A stretch of DNA of 64,000 nt from Vibrio amylolyticus (GTDB lineage Bacteria; Pseudomonadota; Gammaproteobacteria; Enterobacterales; Vibrionaceae). Each line of letters starts with the position of its first letter. Positions within the stretch are counted from its first letter, which is position 1. The DNA lies in assembly GCF_023145695.1 (NCBI RefSeq), contig NZ_JAJHVV010000003.1, positions 124,001 through 188,000 on the forward strand. Direction: 5' to 3'. This document shows, piece after piece, positions 7,986-16,422 of the stretch. The position numbers and the translations under genes are program-made. A model generated the notes under the pieces. The model had not been told where the DNA came from. It did not search any database and saw nothing but the letters and a program-made list of their open reading frames with translations.

Positions 7986-8957
7986 ATGAGCTTATTAGAT
8001 GTCAAAGATCTGCGCGTAGAATTCACTACCCAAGATGGTATTGTTACCGCAGTAAACGATTTAAATTTCTCCCTAGAGCAAGGTCAAACCCTTGGTATCG
8101 TAGGGGAGTCAGGTTCGGGTAAATCTCAAACCGTATTCGCATTAATGGGCCTTTTAGCCAAAAACGGCATTATCTCTGGTAGTGCAAAGTTCGAAGGCAA
8201 TGAGATCTTAAATCTGCCAGAAAAAGCGCTGAACAAGGTTCGTGCTGAGCAGATCGCAATGATCTTCCAAGACCCAATGACGTCACTGAACCCATATATG
8301 AAGGTAAGTGACCAACTGATGGAAGTGTTAATGCTTCACAAAGGCATGGGTAAAGCGGAAGCCTTTGAAGAATCTGTACGTATGCTTGAGGCGGTGAAAA
8401 TTCCAGAAGCGCGTAAACGTATCACTATGTACCCTCACGAGTTCTCTGGTGGTATGCGTCAGCGTGTAATGATTGCAATGGCACTTCTGTGTCGTCCTAA
8501 ACTATTGATTGCCGACGAGCCAACAACAGCATTAGATGTAACGGTTCAAGCGCAAATCATGGATCTGCTCAATGAGCTGAAAGACGAGTTCAATACAGCA
8601 ATCATCATGATCACGCATGACCTAGGTGTTGTTGCGGGCTCTTGTGACAAAGTGCTCGTGATGTATGCCGGACGTACCATGGAGTACGGTACGGTTGATG
8701 AGATCTTCTACAATCCAAGTCACCCATACGCGGAAGGGCTACTTAAAGCGATTCCGCGCCTAGATACTGAAGGTGAAATTCTACCGACTATTCCAGGTAA
8801 CCCACCTAACTTACTGCGTCTGCCTCCTGGTTGCCCTTATCAAGAGCGCTGCCACCGTGTTTCGGACAGATGTATGAGTGAAGCGCCGATCCTTCAGCCA
8901 TTTGGCGATGGTCGTCAGCGCGCGTGTTTTTCTGATTGGGAGACTTGGACAAGATGA
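7986..8957 (+). CDS. oppD: Oligopeptide ABC transporter ATPase OppD
   Basis: The 323-residue ATPase has Walker A GESGSGKS (about residues 40-47), Q-loop MIFQDPMTSLNP, signature FSGGMRQRV, Walker B LLIADEPTTALD and switch MITHDLGVV. The C-terminal oligopeptide-transport domain has a cysteine cluster (CPYQERCHRVSDRC ... C) that in this subfamily binds an iron-sulfur cluster. It works with OppF as a heterodimer. Its stop codon overlaps the oppF start by ATGA, which suggests translational coupling. Confidence 0.95.
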   Translation: MSLLDVKDLRVEFTTQDGIVTAVNDLNFSLEQGQTLGIVGESGSGKSQTVFALMGLLAKNGIISGSAKFEGNEILNLPEKALNKVRAEQIAMIFQDPMTSLNPYMKVSDQLMEVLMLHKGMGKAEAFEESVRMLEAVKIPEARKRITMYPHEFSGGMRQRVMIAMALLCRPKLLIADEPTTALDVTVQAQIMDLLNELKDEFNTAIIMITHDLGVVAGSCDKVLVMYAGRTMEYGTVDEIFYNPSHPYAEGLLKAIPRLDTEGEILPTIPGNPPNLLRLPPGCPYQERCHRVSDRCMSEAPILQPFGDGRQRACFSDWETWTR

Positions 8958-9946
8958 GTACAGATAAACAATTACTATTAGATGTAAAAGACTTAAAAGT
9001 TCATTTTAGCATTGCCTCAAAATCGGCATGGCCTTGGTCAAAACCAGCGAACTTAAAAGCGGTTGATGGTATTGATGCTCGATTGTATCAAGGTGAAACG
9101 CTAGGTGTTGTAGGTGAATCCGGTTGTGGTAAATCAACGTTTGCTCGCGCCATTATTGGTTTGGTTGAGGCAACGGATGGCGAAGTGGTTTGGCTTGGTC
9201 AAGATCTAACCAAGATGCAAGGCGTTCAGCGCCGTGAAACACGTAAAGACATTCAGATGATTTTCCAAGATCCATTGGCATCACTGAACCCACGTATGAC
9301 GGTCGGCGACATTATCGCTGAGCCTTTGGAGACGTTCTATCCTGAATTAAACAAGGAAGAAGTGAAGTCTCGTGTTAAAGAAATGATGGCGAAAGTAGGC
9401 CTGTTGCCTAACGTGATTAACCGTTATCCGCATGAGTTCTCTGGCGGTCAGTGTCAGCGTATCGGTATTGCCCGTGCACTGATTCTAAATCCAAAGATGA
9501 TCATCTGTGATGAACCGGTATCGGCTTTGGATGTGTCAATCCAAGCGCAAGTGGTTAACCTACTTAAAGAGCTACAAAAAGAGCTTGGTTTGAGTCTGGT
9601 ATTTATTGCTCACGATTTGTCGGTAATCAAACACATTTCAGACCGCGTGTTAGTGATGTATTTAGGGAATGCGGTTGAAATGGGAGAAGCTCACGCTATA
9701 TTTTCCGAGCCGAAACACCCATACACACGCGCATTGATGTCAGCCGTGCCGATCCCAGATCCTAAGCTTGAGAGAGCGAAGAAGATTGAAATGTTGGAAG
9801 GGGACTTACCCTCTCCAATCAACCCGCCGTCTGGTTGTGTGTTCCGTACTCGCTGCCCGAAAGCAACGGATATATGTGCACAAACTAAACCGACGATTCA
9901 AGGTAACGATGTTCATGCCGTGTCGTGTTTACATGTAACCGCATAA
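8954..9946 (+). CDS. oppF: Oligopeptide ABC transporter ATPase OppF
   Basis: The protein of 330 residues has Walker A GESGCGKST, Q-loop MIFQDPLASLNPRM, signature FSGGQCQRIGIARAL, Walker B MIICDEPVSALD and the H-loop FIAHDLSV. A C-terminal cysteine cluster (CVFRTRCPKATDIC ... C) matches the one in OppD. I chose the ATG at 8954, inside the ATGA overlap with oppD and behind GGGAGA at 8938-8943, rather than the in-frame TTG at 8936. It is the last gene of oppABCDF. Its 3' UTR probably gives the OppZ sRNA. Confidence 0.95.
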   Translation: MSTDKQLLLDVKDLKVHFSIASKSAWPWSKPANLKAVDGIDARLYQGETLGVVGESGCGKSTFARAIIGLVEATDGEVVWLGQDLTKMQGVQRRETRKDIQMIFQDPLASLNPRMTVGDIIAEPLETFYPELNKEEVKSRVKEMMAKVGLLPNVINRYPHEFSGGQCQRIGIARALILNPKMIICDEPVSALDVSIQAQVVNLLKELQKELGLSLVFIAHDLSVIKHISDRVLVMYLGNAVEMGEAHAIFSEPKHPYTRALMSAVPIPDPKLERAKKIEMLEGDLPSPINPPSGCVFRTRCPKATDICAQTKPTIQGNDVHAVSCLHVTA

Positions 9947-10006
9947 CAATTTAACGATTCAGCCTGTGACAGGCTTAAGCGCGGCAGTGATTGTCGCGCT
10001 TTTTTT
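9947..10006 (+). ncRNA. oppZ: OppZ-like 3' UTR small RNA of the opp operon
   Basis: The short 3' UTR of oppF starts with an AU-rich stretch (9945-9956), a likely RNase E cleavage area. It is followed by a stem-loop (9961-9966 with 9970-9975) and an intrinsic terminator (stem 9979-9986 with 9992-9999, 7 T). This is the layout of OppZ of Vibrio cholerae, an Hfq-dependent sRNA cut from the same position. The candidate seed 9958-9972 pairs with 6099-6113 upstream of oppB, which fits its known autoregulatory role. The 5' end is inferred; the identification by location and pairing is fairly strong. Confidence 0.75.
9979..10006 (+). terminator. Rho-independent terminator of opp operon/OppZ
   Basis: An 8-bp stem with one G-U pair (9979-9986 with 9992-9999) and a 5-nt loop is followed by seven T (10000-10006). 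A long U tail is also what Hfq binds in 3' UTR sRNAs. Confidence 0.9.
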
Positions 10007-10092
10007 ATACGTGGGTTATCAGTTATAGAACTTCGTGTATGAGAAAAGGTATGGACAGCAGATAGTTTGCTTTAACGTATTGAGAAACTAAT

Positions 10093-10116
10093 AAAGGCCT
10101 ATAAAAATAGGCCTTT
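10093..10116 (-). terminator. Intrinsic terminator of M16 peptidase gene
   Basis: A perfect 9-bp stem AAAGGCCTA/TAGGCCTTT around a TAAAAA loop, 32 bases beyond the minus-strand stop. The tail is only moderately T-rich on either strand. Confidence 0.6.
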
Positions 10117-10148
10117 GTTATTACTGCTTTTAGAGTCTCAGTGCTCCA

Positions 10149-12935
10149 CTAAGATTTCGCCTTTGGTCTTAGGATTCCTTTTACGACCATAGCATCACGA
10201 CCAAACAGAAGTTCGACTCGTTTTTGTACATCATCGAGCGAGATTTTTTTGACTTGTTCTTTCGGGTTAAACAGCGCCTTGGTGTCATAATCGTGAATCA
10301 GATATCGAGCAAAGAACCACGCTTTTTGTGGAGCATCATCTTTAATTGGAATCATGTCGTTGGCCAGTTGACTCCCTGTAGAATCCACCTCCATTTGGTT
10401 GACGTTGCTCAGGAGCCCTTTGATGACTTCATCGATCGCGAGTTCCACTTTCTCGACATCTTTAGGATCAGTGTCAGCGACCAATAGCCAATCGCTGGCA
10501 AGTTCACTGTCTTGAATCGCAGAGAACGCGGAAGGTGCATAATCTAGGCTAAGCTCTTCGCGCACGTAAGCCGTCAATCGTTGAGTCAGCATTCGCTGAA
10601 CCATATCGTCGATGAAGATATCTTTTGCACTGCTTGGCTGCATGTGAGGGTTAGTCATACGAAGCAGGTAATAACTACTTTTCTCTGTGTTCAACGAGAC
10701 GTCGACTCTCTCAGATTTATAGTCTTTATAGGCTATATCGAACTGTTGATCGTGAGTGTTACTTAGGGGTATAGATGCAATGTACTTCCTTAGAAGTGGT
10801 GTTAAGTCGGATGCTTCTAAGTTGCCGATGATCACCAACTGATAGTTTCTATTTTTGGTAAATAATTCACTGTGAATACGCTCAACCTTATTAACGTCTA
10901 TTGCATCAATCTCTTCGATTTCCGCAAAATAGTGTCGGCTGGACGGTTGGTAGCTCACATGATTCAGCGCTTTGTTAAATTGCCCTAATGGAGAGTTAAT
11001 ATACGTACTTACCGATTGGCGGAACTCTTGTTTGACAGCGTCGAGCTGTGCGGGGTCGACATTAATATCGGTAAAAATCGTATGAAGTGCGGCAAAGCTA
11101 TCGGTTAAGTTTTTCTGGTTACTTTGCAATTCAACCCCGTGGTGAGTGAAGTTGATGAAAGGAAGCAGTGTGAGATCATGCCTTCTTAAATGGGCATCGA
11201 GAGAGGACCCCGTAAAGTCTCCAATACCGCTGCGCGAGACGGCATTAATGGCAATATCACTGGTGATATACAGATCGCTGTCTAACACGGCTTTACCGCC
11301 TCGACTTGCGAGTACCATGTGTACCTTATTGCCAACTTTGGTATCTTTTTGGTACCAGACATCAATCCCATTCGATAATGACCATGTGTGGATATTCTGA
11401 CCTTGATTAAGGGCTTGTTGATTCACAACAGTGCCGGCTGCTTTTGGTGTATTAAAAGCGGTGTTGGCGGCGATTAAGGAGAGAGGCTTGTCGGCAGTTA
11501 GGTTCGTGGCATTTCGCCAATCGCCAGATTTAGCTGTAAGTTCTTCGATATTCTCTTGTTTATCAACCCCTACAACTAACTGGTAAGGAGACGAAAGTAA
11601 ACGGTCCAAATGACGATTCACTTTTTTAATCGATAAGCTGTCATTCAAAGCGATTAAGTTTTCTCGATACTGTTCTCTGTCTTGTGCAGGCTGACGAATC
11701 GTCAGAGTCGTCGTTTTCCCATTAACATGCCCTACTGCATCAGTGTTGTTCCAATCCGTGTCTAAGTCATCTAATCGGGTTTGCCATTCACTTTGTATTA
11801 ACTCGAACTCATCTTGGCTAATACCGTAATCTCTAAGCTCTCCGATACTTCTTTGAAACAGTGCTTGGTTTTGCTCTCTTTTCTCCGTAGGGAAGGCCAT
11901 TTCAGTAATGAAAAGTCGCTGATATGGGAGAGTATAGTCAACGGAATAAAGCGCAATAATAGGAAGCGCTGCGTCCATAAATCGAGTAGACAATCGGTGT
12001 TGAATCACAGTATGTGCAATTTCATCTAGCCAAGCTTCTTGTTGATCTTCTAGCGTCAATATCGCGCGATCGCCTCTATCGAAAACCATGCCATAACTCG
12101 GGTTTTCGCCGTCTTCTAGAGCCGTAACCAGATCAGTAAAGTTGTAACGTTGACCCGTTTGCAGTGGCTCTAATTGCTTAGTTGAAGGCGTATTTTCCCA
12201 TGATGCAAACCGTTCGCTAATCATGGCTTCAATGTTAGCTCGGTCAAAGTTACCATAGATAACCAGTTCAGTACGGGCGGGTTGATACCACTGTTCGTAA
12301 TAGGACTTGAGCTCTGTAACAGAAAGATTTTGAATTGTTGCTCTTGTGCCAATCGGATCACGTGTCTGATATTGCGTTCCTTCAATTACATTATCGTAGT
12401 ATTTGTATGCGAGAGGTTTGTTTTCAGGACGGCTACGACGTATCTCTCCAATAACCACGCCTTTCTCTTTTTCTATTTCTCCTTCATTGAGATCGATATG
12501 TTGGCTAATGTCAGCGAACCAAAGTAGGCCCTCATCCATTTTCTCATTGCTAGGAAGGTCGAGTTTATAAACTGTTTCATGGTAACTGGTGTACGCGTTG
12601 ACATCAGCGCCAAAGCTCGCCCCGGCTTGTTCGAACAGTGCAACGATCTCATTGCCTTGGAAGTGTTTAGTACCATTGAAGGCCATGTGCTCAAGGAAAT
12701 GAGCGTAACCGAGTTGATCCTCTGTCTCTTGAAGTGAGCCTGAATGAACAATAAGGCGCATTGAGACCGGCGCTTTGTCAGATTGTCTTAGGTGGTAGGT
12801 GAACCCGTTTTCGAGCGTGTAGCTAGACCAGTTTGGATTGCTTTTTAGAGCAACTGGAGGGGGAGATGAAGCACAGCCTAAAGTGATACTGATGACGGCC
12901 AAGACAGTGAGCAGTCGAGTGAATGTTTTTAACAT
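10149..12935 (-). CDS. M16 family zinc metallopeptidase lipoprotein (PqqL-like)
   Basis: The 928-residue protein begins with a lipoprotein signal ending ITLGC (Cys21). The N-terminal M16 domain has the inverted zinc motif HXXEH at residues 79-83 (HFLEHMAFNGT), and the downstream glutamate lies in the EIEKEKGVVIGEIR helix. Its length fits two M16 halves, and the C-terminal half lacks a second HXXEH, as usual. Members cleave peptides or small unfolded proteins, in the periplasm in the case of PqqL. It lies between opp and an FkpA-like foldase, so a role in peptide supply or in clearing misfolded exported protein is possible. A terminator (13094-13116) separates it from fkpA, so it likely has its own promoter in 12936-13090. 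Confidence 0.9.
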   Translation of the reverse strand: MLKTFTRLLTVLAVISITLGCASSPPPVALKSNPNWSSYTLENGFTYHLRQSDKAPVSMRLIVHSGSLQETEDQLGYAHFLEHMAFNGTKHFQGNEIVALFEQAGASFGADVNAYTSYHETVYKLDLPSNEKMDEGLLWFADISQHIDLNEGEIEKEKGVVIGEIRRSRPENKPLAYKYYDNVIEGTQYQTRDPIGTRATIQNLSVTELKSYYEQWYQPARTELVIYGNFDRANIEAMISERFASWENTPSTKQLEPLQTGQRYNFTDLVTALEDGENPSYGMVFDRGDRAILTLEDQQEAWLDEIAHTVIQHRLSTRFMDAALPIIALYSVDYTLPYQRLFITEMAFPTEKREQNQALFQRSIGELRDYGISQDEFELIQSEWQTRLDDLDTDWNNTDAVGHVNGKTTTLTIRQPAQDREQYRENLIALNDSLSIKKVNRHLDRLLSSPYQLVVGVDKQENIEELTAKSGDWRNATNLTADKPLSLIAANTAFNTPKAAGTVVNQQALNQGQNIHTWSLSNGIDVWYQKDTKVGNKVHMVLASRGGKAVLDSDLYITSDIAINAVSRSGIGDFTGSSLDAHLRRHDLTLLPFINFTHHGVELQSNQKNLTDSFAALHTIFTDINVDPAQLDAVKQEFRQSVSTYINSPLGQFNKALNHVSYQPSSRHYFAEIEEIDAIDVNKVERIHSELFTKNRNYQLVIIGNLEASDLTPLLRKYIASIPLSNTHDQQFDIAYKDYKSERVDVSLNTEKSSYYLLRMTNPHMQPSSAKDIFIDDMVQRMLTQRLTAYVREELSLDYAPSAFSAIQDSELASDWLLVADTDPKDVEKVELAIDEVIKGLLSNVNQMEVDSTGSQLANDMIPIKDDAPQKAWFFARYLIHDYDTKALFNPKEQVKKISLDDVQKRVELLFGRDAMVVKGILRPKAKS

Positions 12936-13088
12936 AGAAACCTCAAATCAATGGATGTTCTATTCCATTGTAAAGTATTTAAATTCAAGCAATTAAAGAT
13001 AGATTTCGGTGTAAAATGTTACTGCGAGGAGTGAGCGGTAATTTTGCAATTACTATGTTGAGTTAGTTCACATTTGGGACAGGGTGAA

Positions 13089-13116
13089 ATAAAAAAGGCA
13101 CCCCGACGATGCCTTT
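13089..13116 (-). terminator. Intrinsic terminator of anSME2-fkpA unit
   Basis: A 7-bp stem AAAGGCA/TGCCTTT (13094-13100 with 13110-13116) with a 9-nt loop; on the minus strand it runs into a T tail (A run at 13089-13096 on the plus strand). Confidence 0.75.
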
Positions 13117-13174
13117 AATCTTTACTTTATGACGATAGAGGTTACCTAATGCAAGTGCAATTATTCTTAGGTAA

Positions 13175-13951
13175 TTATTTTTCGATACTCAGTAGTTCAA
13201 TATCAAATACAAGTGTTGAGCTACCAGGAATTGAAGGCGTTGATTGGTCACCGTATGCAAGCTCTGGTGGAATCACTAAGGTTACTTTTGAACCCACGTT
13301 AACGTGTTGTAAACCTTCCGTCCAACCTTCGATGACTTGGGCCAATGGAAAGGTTGCAGGCTCTCCTCTGTCGTAAGAACTGTCGAAGCTTGTGCTGTCA
13401 GTCAGCATTCCTCGGTAATGCACGGTTATTGTGTCAGTTGTAGCAGGTTTCTTTCCTCGACCATCTTCATGAACTTGGATCATTAGGCCTGAATCAAGCT
13501 CGGTCACGTTCTTTTGCTGTTTGAAGTTTTCACGGTACTCGTTACCTTGCTCAATCACTTCGGCTTGCTTGGTTTCAGAGTACTCAGCCAATTTATCAGC
13601 GACTAACTTATCGAGATCTTTTAGCACTTCTTCAATCTCTTCTTGTGTCAGTTGAACATTGTTACTAAAGCTGTCATGAATGCCACGGAAAACATCGCTA
13701 TCTTCTAGGTTGATTCCCAACTCTTTAGGCTGGTTTAAGCTAGTAACAAGGTATTTCGAGAATGATGCACCGATAGCATAAGCCGCTTTTTGCTCTAATG
13801 TCGTTAACTCAGCCGCAGGTTCATCGGCTGTTGCTGGCACAACTTCAGTGGGTGCTTGTGGTTCTGCTTGAGTTGGTTGCTCATTTTGATTGCAACCAAA
13901 TGTTAGGAAAAGCGCAGCGCCTAGAGTAGAAAGTTTAAACAATTTGTTCAT
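13175..13951 (-). CDS. FKBP-type peptidyl-prolyl isomerase, FkpA-like lipoprotein
   Basis: The 258-residue protein has a lipobox (ALFLTFGC, Cys20), a Pro/Ala/Glu-rich linker, an FkpA_N helical dimerisation domain (about residues 52-135, KAAYAIGASFSKYL) and a C-terminal FKBP domain (about 165-256). The FKBP domain shows ITVHYRGMLTDSTSFDSSYDR, VIEGWTEGLQHVNVGSKV and PPELAYGDQ. Family members are periplasmic foldases and chaperones. It starts only 15 bp after the second anSME stops, so it should be co-transcribed with it. I infer that it may help fold the matured sulfatase after export. The FkpA of E. coli is soluble; this one is predicted to be membrane-anchored. Confidence 0.88.
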   Translation of the reverse strand: MNKLFKLSTLGAALFLTFGCNQNEQPTQAEPQAPTEVVPATADEPAAELTTLEQKAAYAIGASFSKYLVTSLNQPKELGINLEDSDVFRGIHDSFSNNVQLTQEEIEEVLKDLDKLVADKLAEYSETKQAEVIEQGNEYRENFKQQKNVTELDSGLMIQVHEDGRGKKPATTDTITVHYRGMLTDSTSFDSSYDRGEPATFPLAQVIEGWTEGLQHVNVGSKVTLVIPPELAYGDQSTPSIPGSSTLVFDIELLSIEK

Positions 13952-13966
13952 GACATCGTTTCCGAG

Positions 13967-15172
13967 TTATTTAAGGAAAATAGGGTACATAGCTGCAGAG
14001 TGACCTTGTTGAATCGCTTCTAACATGGCTCCGAAGTAAGGCATCGAGTAAAGGAAGAACTGCTTATAACCGACACAGAGGTGATTCAGCCCTGGCTCTA
14101 AATCAGCGGTGATAGCGGTTCTGTCTTTCGGGCAACCGCCATTACAGAATGGTCTAAAGTGACATTTTCGACACTGCTGAGGAAGGGTGGTCCATTTGTT
14201 GGTCCCAAACTCTTTTTGTCGGTCACTGCAAGCGATAGCGCCTAAATCGATAGAATCGATGAGGTTCGAGTCGATATTTGCCGGAGTCATGTGACCCACT
14301 TGATATTCGTCGTAGCTGTAGTGATCACAAGAATACAAGCTGCCATCATGCTCTAGCATCATCTGCTGCCCGCATAGCTCACTGTGGAAACACATTTGGC
14401 TCGGTTGTCCGGCTAAAATGCCAAGCGTATTTTCAAAGAACTGAATGTGAATTTTGCCCACATCTTCTTTTTTCCATTGATCAAATACATCGCATAAGAA
14501 GTGGCCCCACTGTTGTGGCGTTAAAGACCAGTCTTTATCGCTACGTTGATCCGATGGATGCTCTACACAGGGTTGGAACTGGATTACCGTTGAACCTAGG
14601 TCTTTTAACTCTTGGTAGGTTTCTTTGGCCAAATGCGCATTTTCATTATGAACGACAGAAAGGGTGTTGAAGGCAACGTCATATTTTTTTAGTGCTTCAA
14701 GGCCACGCAACGTGAGGTGGAGGCTATCGTTACCTTTAATATCAGGGCGAGTGCTATTGTGATTCTTCTCTGAACCATCAATGCTAATACCAATCAGGAA
14801 ATTGTTCTCTTTGAAAAAGGCTGCCCAACGGTCATTAATTAAGGTGCCGTTGGTTTGAAAGTTGTTGGTAATAGTCATGCCCGGACGAGCGTATTTTTGT
14901 TGAAGCTCAACCGCTTTTTTGAAGAAGTCCAGACCACGTAGGGTAGGCTCACCACCTTGCCAGCTAAACTCAATGTGTTTTGCTTGTTGTGGCTGTGATT
15001 CGATATATTGCTTGGTATACGTTTCTAACACTGCCTCAGACATCTGCATTGTCGCGTTAGGCTCGTATCGCTCCTCTTTGCGAAGATAATAGCAGTAGTT
15101 GCAATCGAGGTTACATTTAGCACCAACAGGTTTAACGATAAGGTGATAAGGATGAGTAGACTGAGTGGTCAT
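13967..15172 (-). CDS. Anaerobic sulfatase-maturating enzyme (radical SAM/SPASM), copy 2
   Basis: The 401-residue protein has CX3CX2C at Cys20, Cys24 and Cys27 (AKCNLDCNYCYYL), then EFSWQGGEPTLRGLDFF and IGISIDGSEKNHNSTR. The SPASM region has CFHSELCGQQ, CDHYSYDEYQVGH, CRKCHFRPFCNGGCPKDR and LCVGYKQFF. It resembles copy 1 (1311-2648) but is 44 residues shorter, mainly from a shorter middle segment and tail. It is the copy nearest the Ser-type sulfatase gene at 16423, from which it is separated by a LysR gene, and is its likely maturase. fkpA follows after 15 bp. The ATG is preceded by GGAG within the leader. Confidence 0.92.
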   Translation of the reverse strand: MTTQSTHPYHLIVKPVGAKCNLDCNYCYYLRKEERYEPNATMQMSEAVLETYTKQYIESQPQQAKHIEFSWQGGEPTLRGLDFFKKAVELQQKYARPGMTITNNFQTNGTLINDRWAAFFKENNFLIGISIDGSEKNHNSTRPDIKGNDSLHLTLRGLEALKKYDVAFNTLSVVHNENAHLAKETYQELKDLGSTVIQFQPCVEHPSDQRSDKDWSLTPQQWGHFLCDVFDQWKKEDVGKIHIQFFENTLGILAGQPSQMCFHSELCGQQMMLEHDGSLYSCDHYSYDEYQVGHMTPANIDSNLIDSIDLGAIACSDRQKEFGTNKWTTLPQQCRKCHFRPFCNGGCPKDRTAITADLEPGLNHLCVGYKQFFLYSMPYFGAMLEAIQQGHSAAMYPIFLK

Positions 15173-15302
15173 GGGTGACTCCAGAGCTTAATTAAACGGC
15201 CATCATCCTTATTAACTAATATCGAACGCTGTAGCTCCTTGTTCGTAGGTTGCAAATTTATCACTGCTACTCGAAGCGATAAACAGAACCCATCAATACT
15301 CT

Positions 15303-16232
15303 TTATTTATGTTGTAAATGTTTAAGGTCTTTATCGAAGATATCTTTCAATAGATCTCTTAACCATTTGTGCGCGGCGTTATGGGTGAACTTACGATTCC
15401 ACACTAGATAAATATCGATGGGCTTAGTATCAAGGGGTACTTCGAAAGTCTGTAAACTGAATAGTGGAGAAAATTGTTTGGCGTAACTTTCAAGGGTCAC
15501 ACCTAATGACTCTGTATTACTGATAGTCGCAAGCATACTCATCATCGAAGACTGTTCTGTTAATACCCTACGTTTTGGTAGTACCTCTTCTGTAAATAGA
15601 TCGAAGGCTGTCAAATTAAGCCGCTTTAGATTAAATATGACGTGTTTCTCTTCAAAAAACTGCTCACGAGATAGGCTTTTAGATACTCTCGGGTGACAGG
15701 AGCTAGCTAAACAAACTAGATCGTCTGTGGCGATTTTCATAAAGTCGAGTGACGCCGATTCTGGACGTTTTACATCAACAATAATATCAGCGGTGTCATT
15801 GTGTAATGCATTGATTAAGAATTCCTCTTCTCCGGGCATTTCACGCATGATGACATCAATACTTGTATCACTTGTACGCTTTTCAAGGTGAGGGGCAAGC
15901 AGTTGAATAAAGGCGTCAAACGCGTAGATATTGAAGGAACGGTGATCGTTGACCTCATCAAAAGAGTCAATGCCTTTTATTGATTGATCGAGTAATCGAA
16001 GTGGCTCTTCCATCTGCTCAAACAAACTTTTACCAATCGCTGTGGGTTGCACGCCGCGACCTGAACGAATAAACAAGTTGGTATCAATCGACGCTTTTAA
16101 TCGGTTAATAGCATTGCTTACCGACGATTGTGTCAGGTCTAACTCCTCGGCAGCTTTGGTGAAAGAGCCTGTACGACATACAGCAACAAAAACGCGAAGT
16201 AGGTTCAGATCAAAGTGTTTGTTTTGTGGCAT
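15303..16232 (-). CDS. LysR-type transcriptional regulator next to sulfatase
   Basis: About 309 residues. The N-terminal winged HTH reads LNLLRVFVAVCRTGSFTKAA, then LDLTQSSVSNAINRLKASI; the rest is a LysR effector domain. The start is ambiguous: ATG at 16232, or TTG at 16238 with a better spaced AGG. The gene is divergent from the sulfatase (190 bp apart) and upstream of anSME2 on the same strand (130 bp gap), which is the usual position for a local regulator of both. The inducer is unknown; a sulfated glycan or its breakdown product, or sulfate status, would be reasonable. Confidence 0.88.
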   Translation of the reverse strand: MPQNKHFDLNLLRVFVAVCRTGSFTKAAEELDLTQSSVSNAINRLKASIDTNLFIRSGRGVQPTAIGKSLFEQMEEPLRLLDQSIKGIDSFDEVNDHRSFNIYAFDAFIQLLAPHLEKRTSDTSIDVIMREMPGEEEFLINALHNDTADIIVDVKRPESASLDFMKIATDDLVCLASSCHPRVSKSLSREQFFEEKHVIFNLKRLNLTAFDLFTEEVLPKRRVLTEQSSMMSMLATISNTESLGVTLESYAKQFSPLFSLQTFEVPLDTKPIDIYLVWNRKFTHNAAHKWLRDLLKDIFDKDLKHLQHK

Positions 16233-16333
16233 AAGCAAACAACCTAATATTCATAATATAAATGTTATCTATTATCTTAGGCTGATACTAGATGAGCTGT
16301 AAACCTTTTAATCTATGCGCAATCCAATTTCGG

Positions 16334-16357
16334 ATGTATCTCCCCAATGAAATACAT
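16334..16357. promoter_or_regulatory. Inverted repeat upstream of sulfatase
   Basis: ATGTAT-N12-ATACAT is a perfect 6-bp dyad 65 bases before the sulfatase start and in the LysR-sulfatase divergent region. It could be an operator of the LysR regulator. Random occurrence in AT-rich DNA cannot be excluded. Confidence 0.3.
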
Positions 16358-16422
16358 GGAAGAGCTGGCACGTAGGAAGTAGTCGCGTTGTGGAGTCGTT
16401 GAAACTAATAAAGGTTATGCAA

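Noticed and set aside
12473..12751. 92-codon minus-strand ORF inside the M16 gene
   Set aside because: It lies out of frame within a long coding region with clear domain motifs; a shadow.
14278..14670. 130-codon plus-strand ORF antisense to anSME copy 2
   Set aside because: Antisense shadow of a gene with all radical-SAM motifs.
16390..16422. GTG at 16390 as the sulfatase start
   Set aside because: It would place 11 extra residues before a normal signal peptide; the ATG at 16423 has a well spaced AAAGG.
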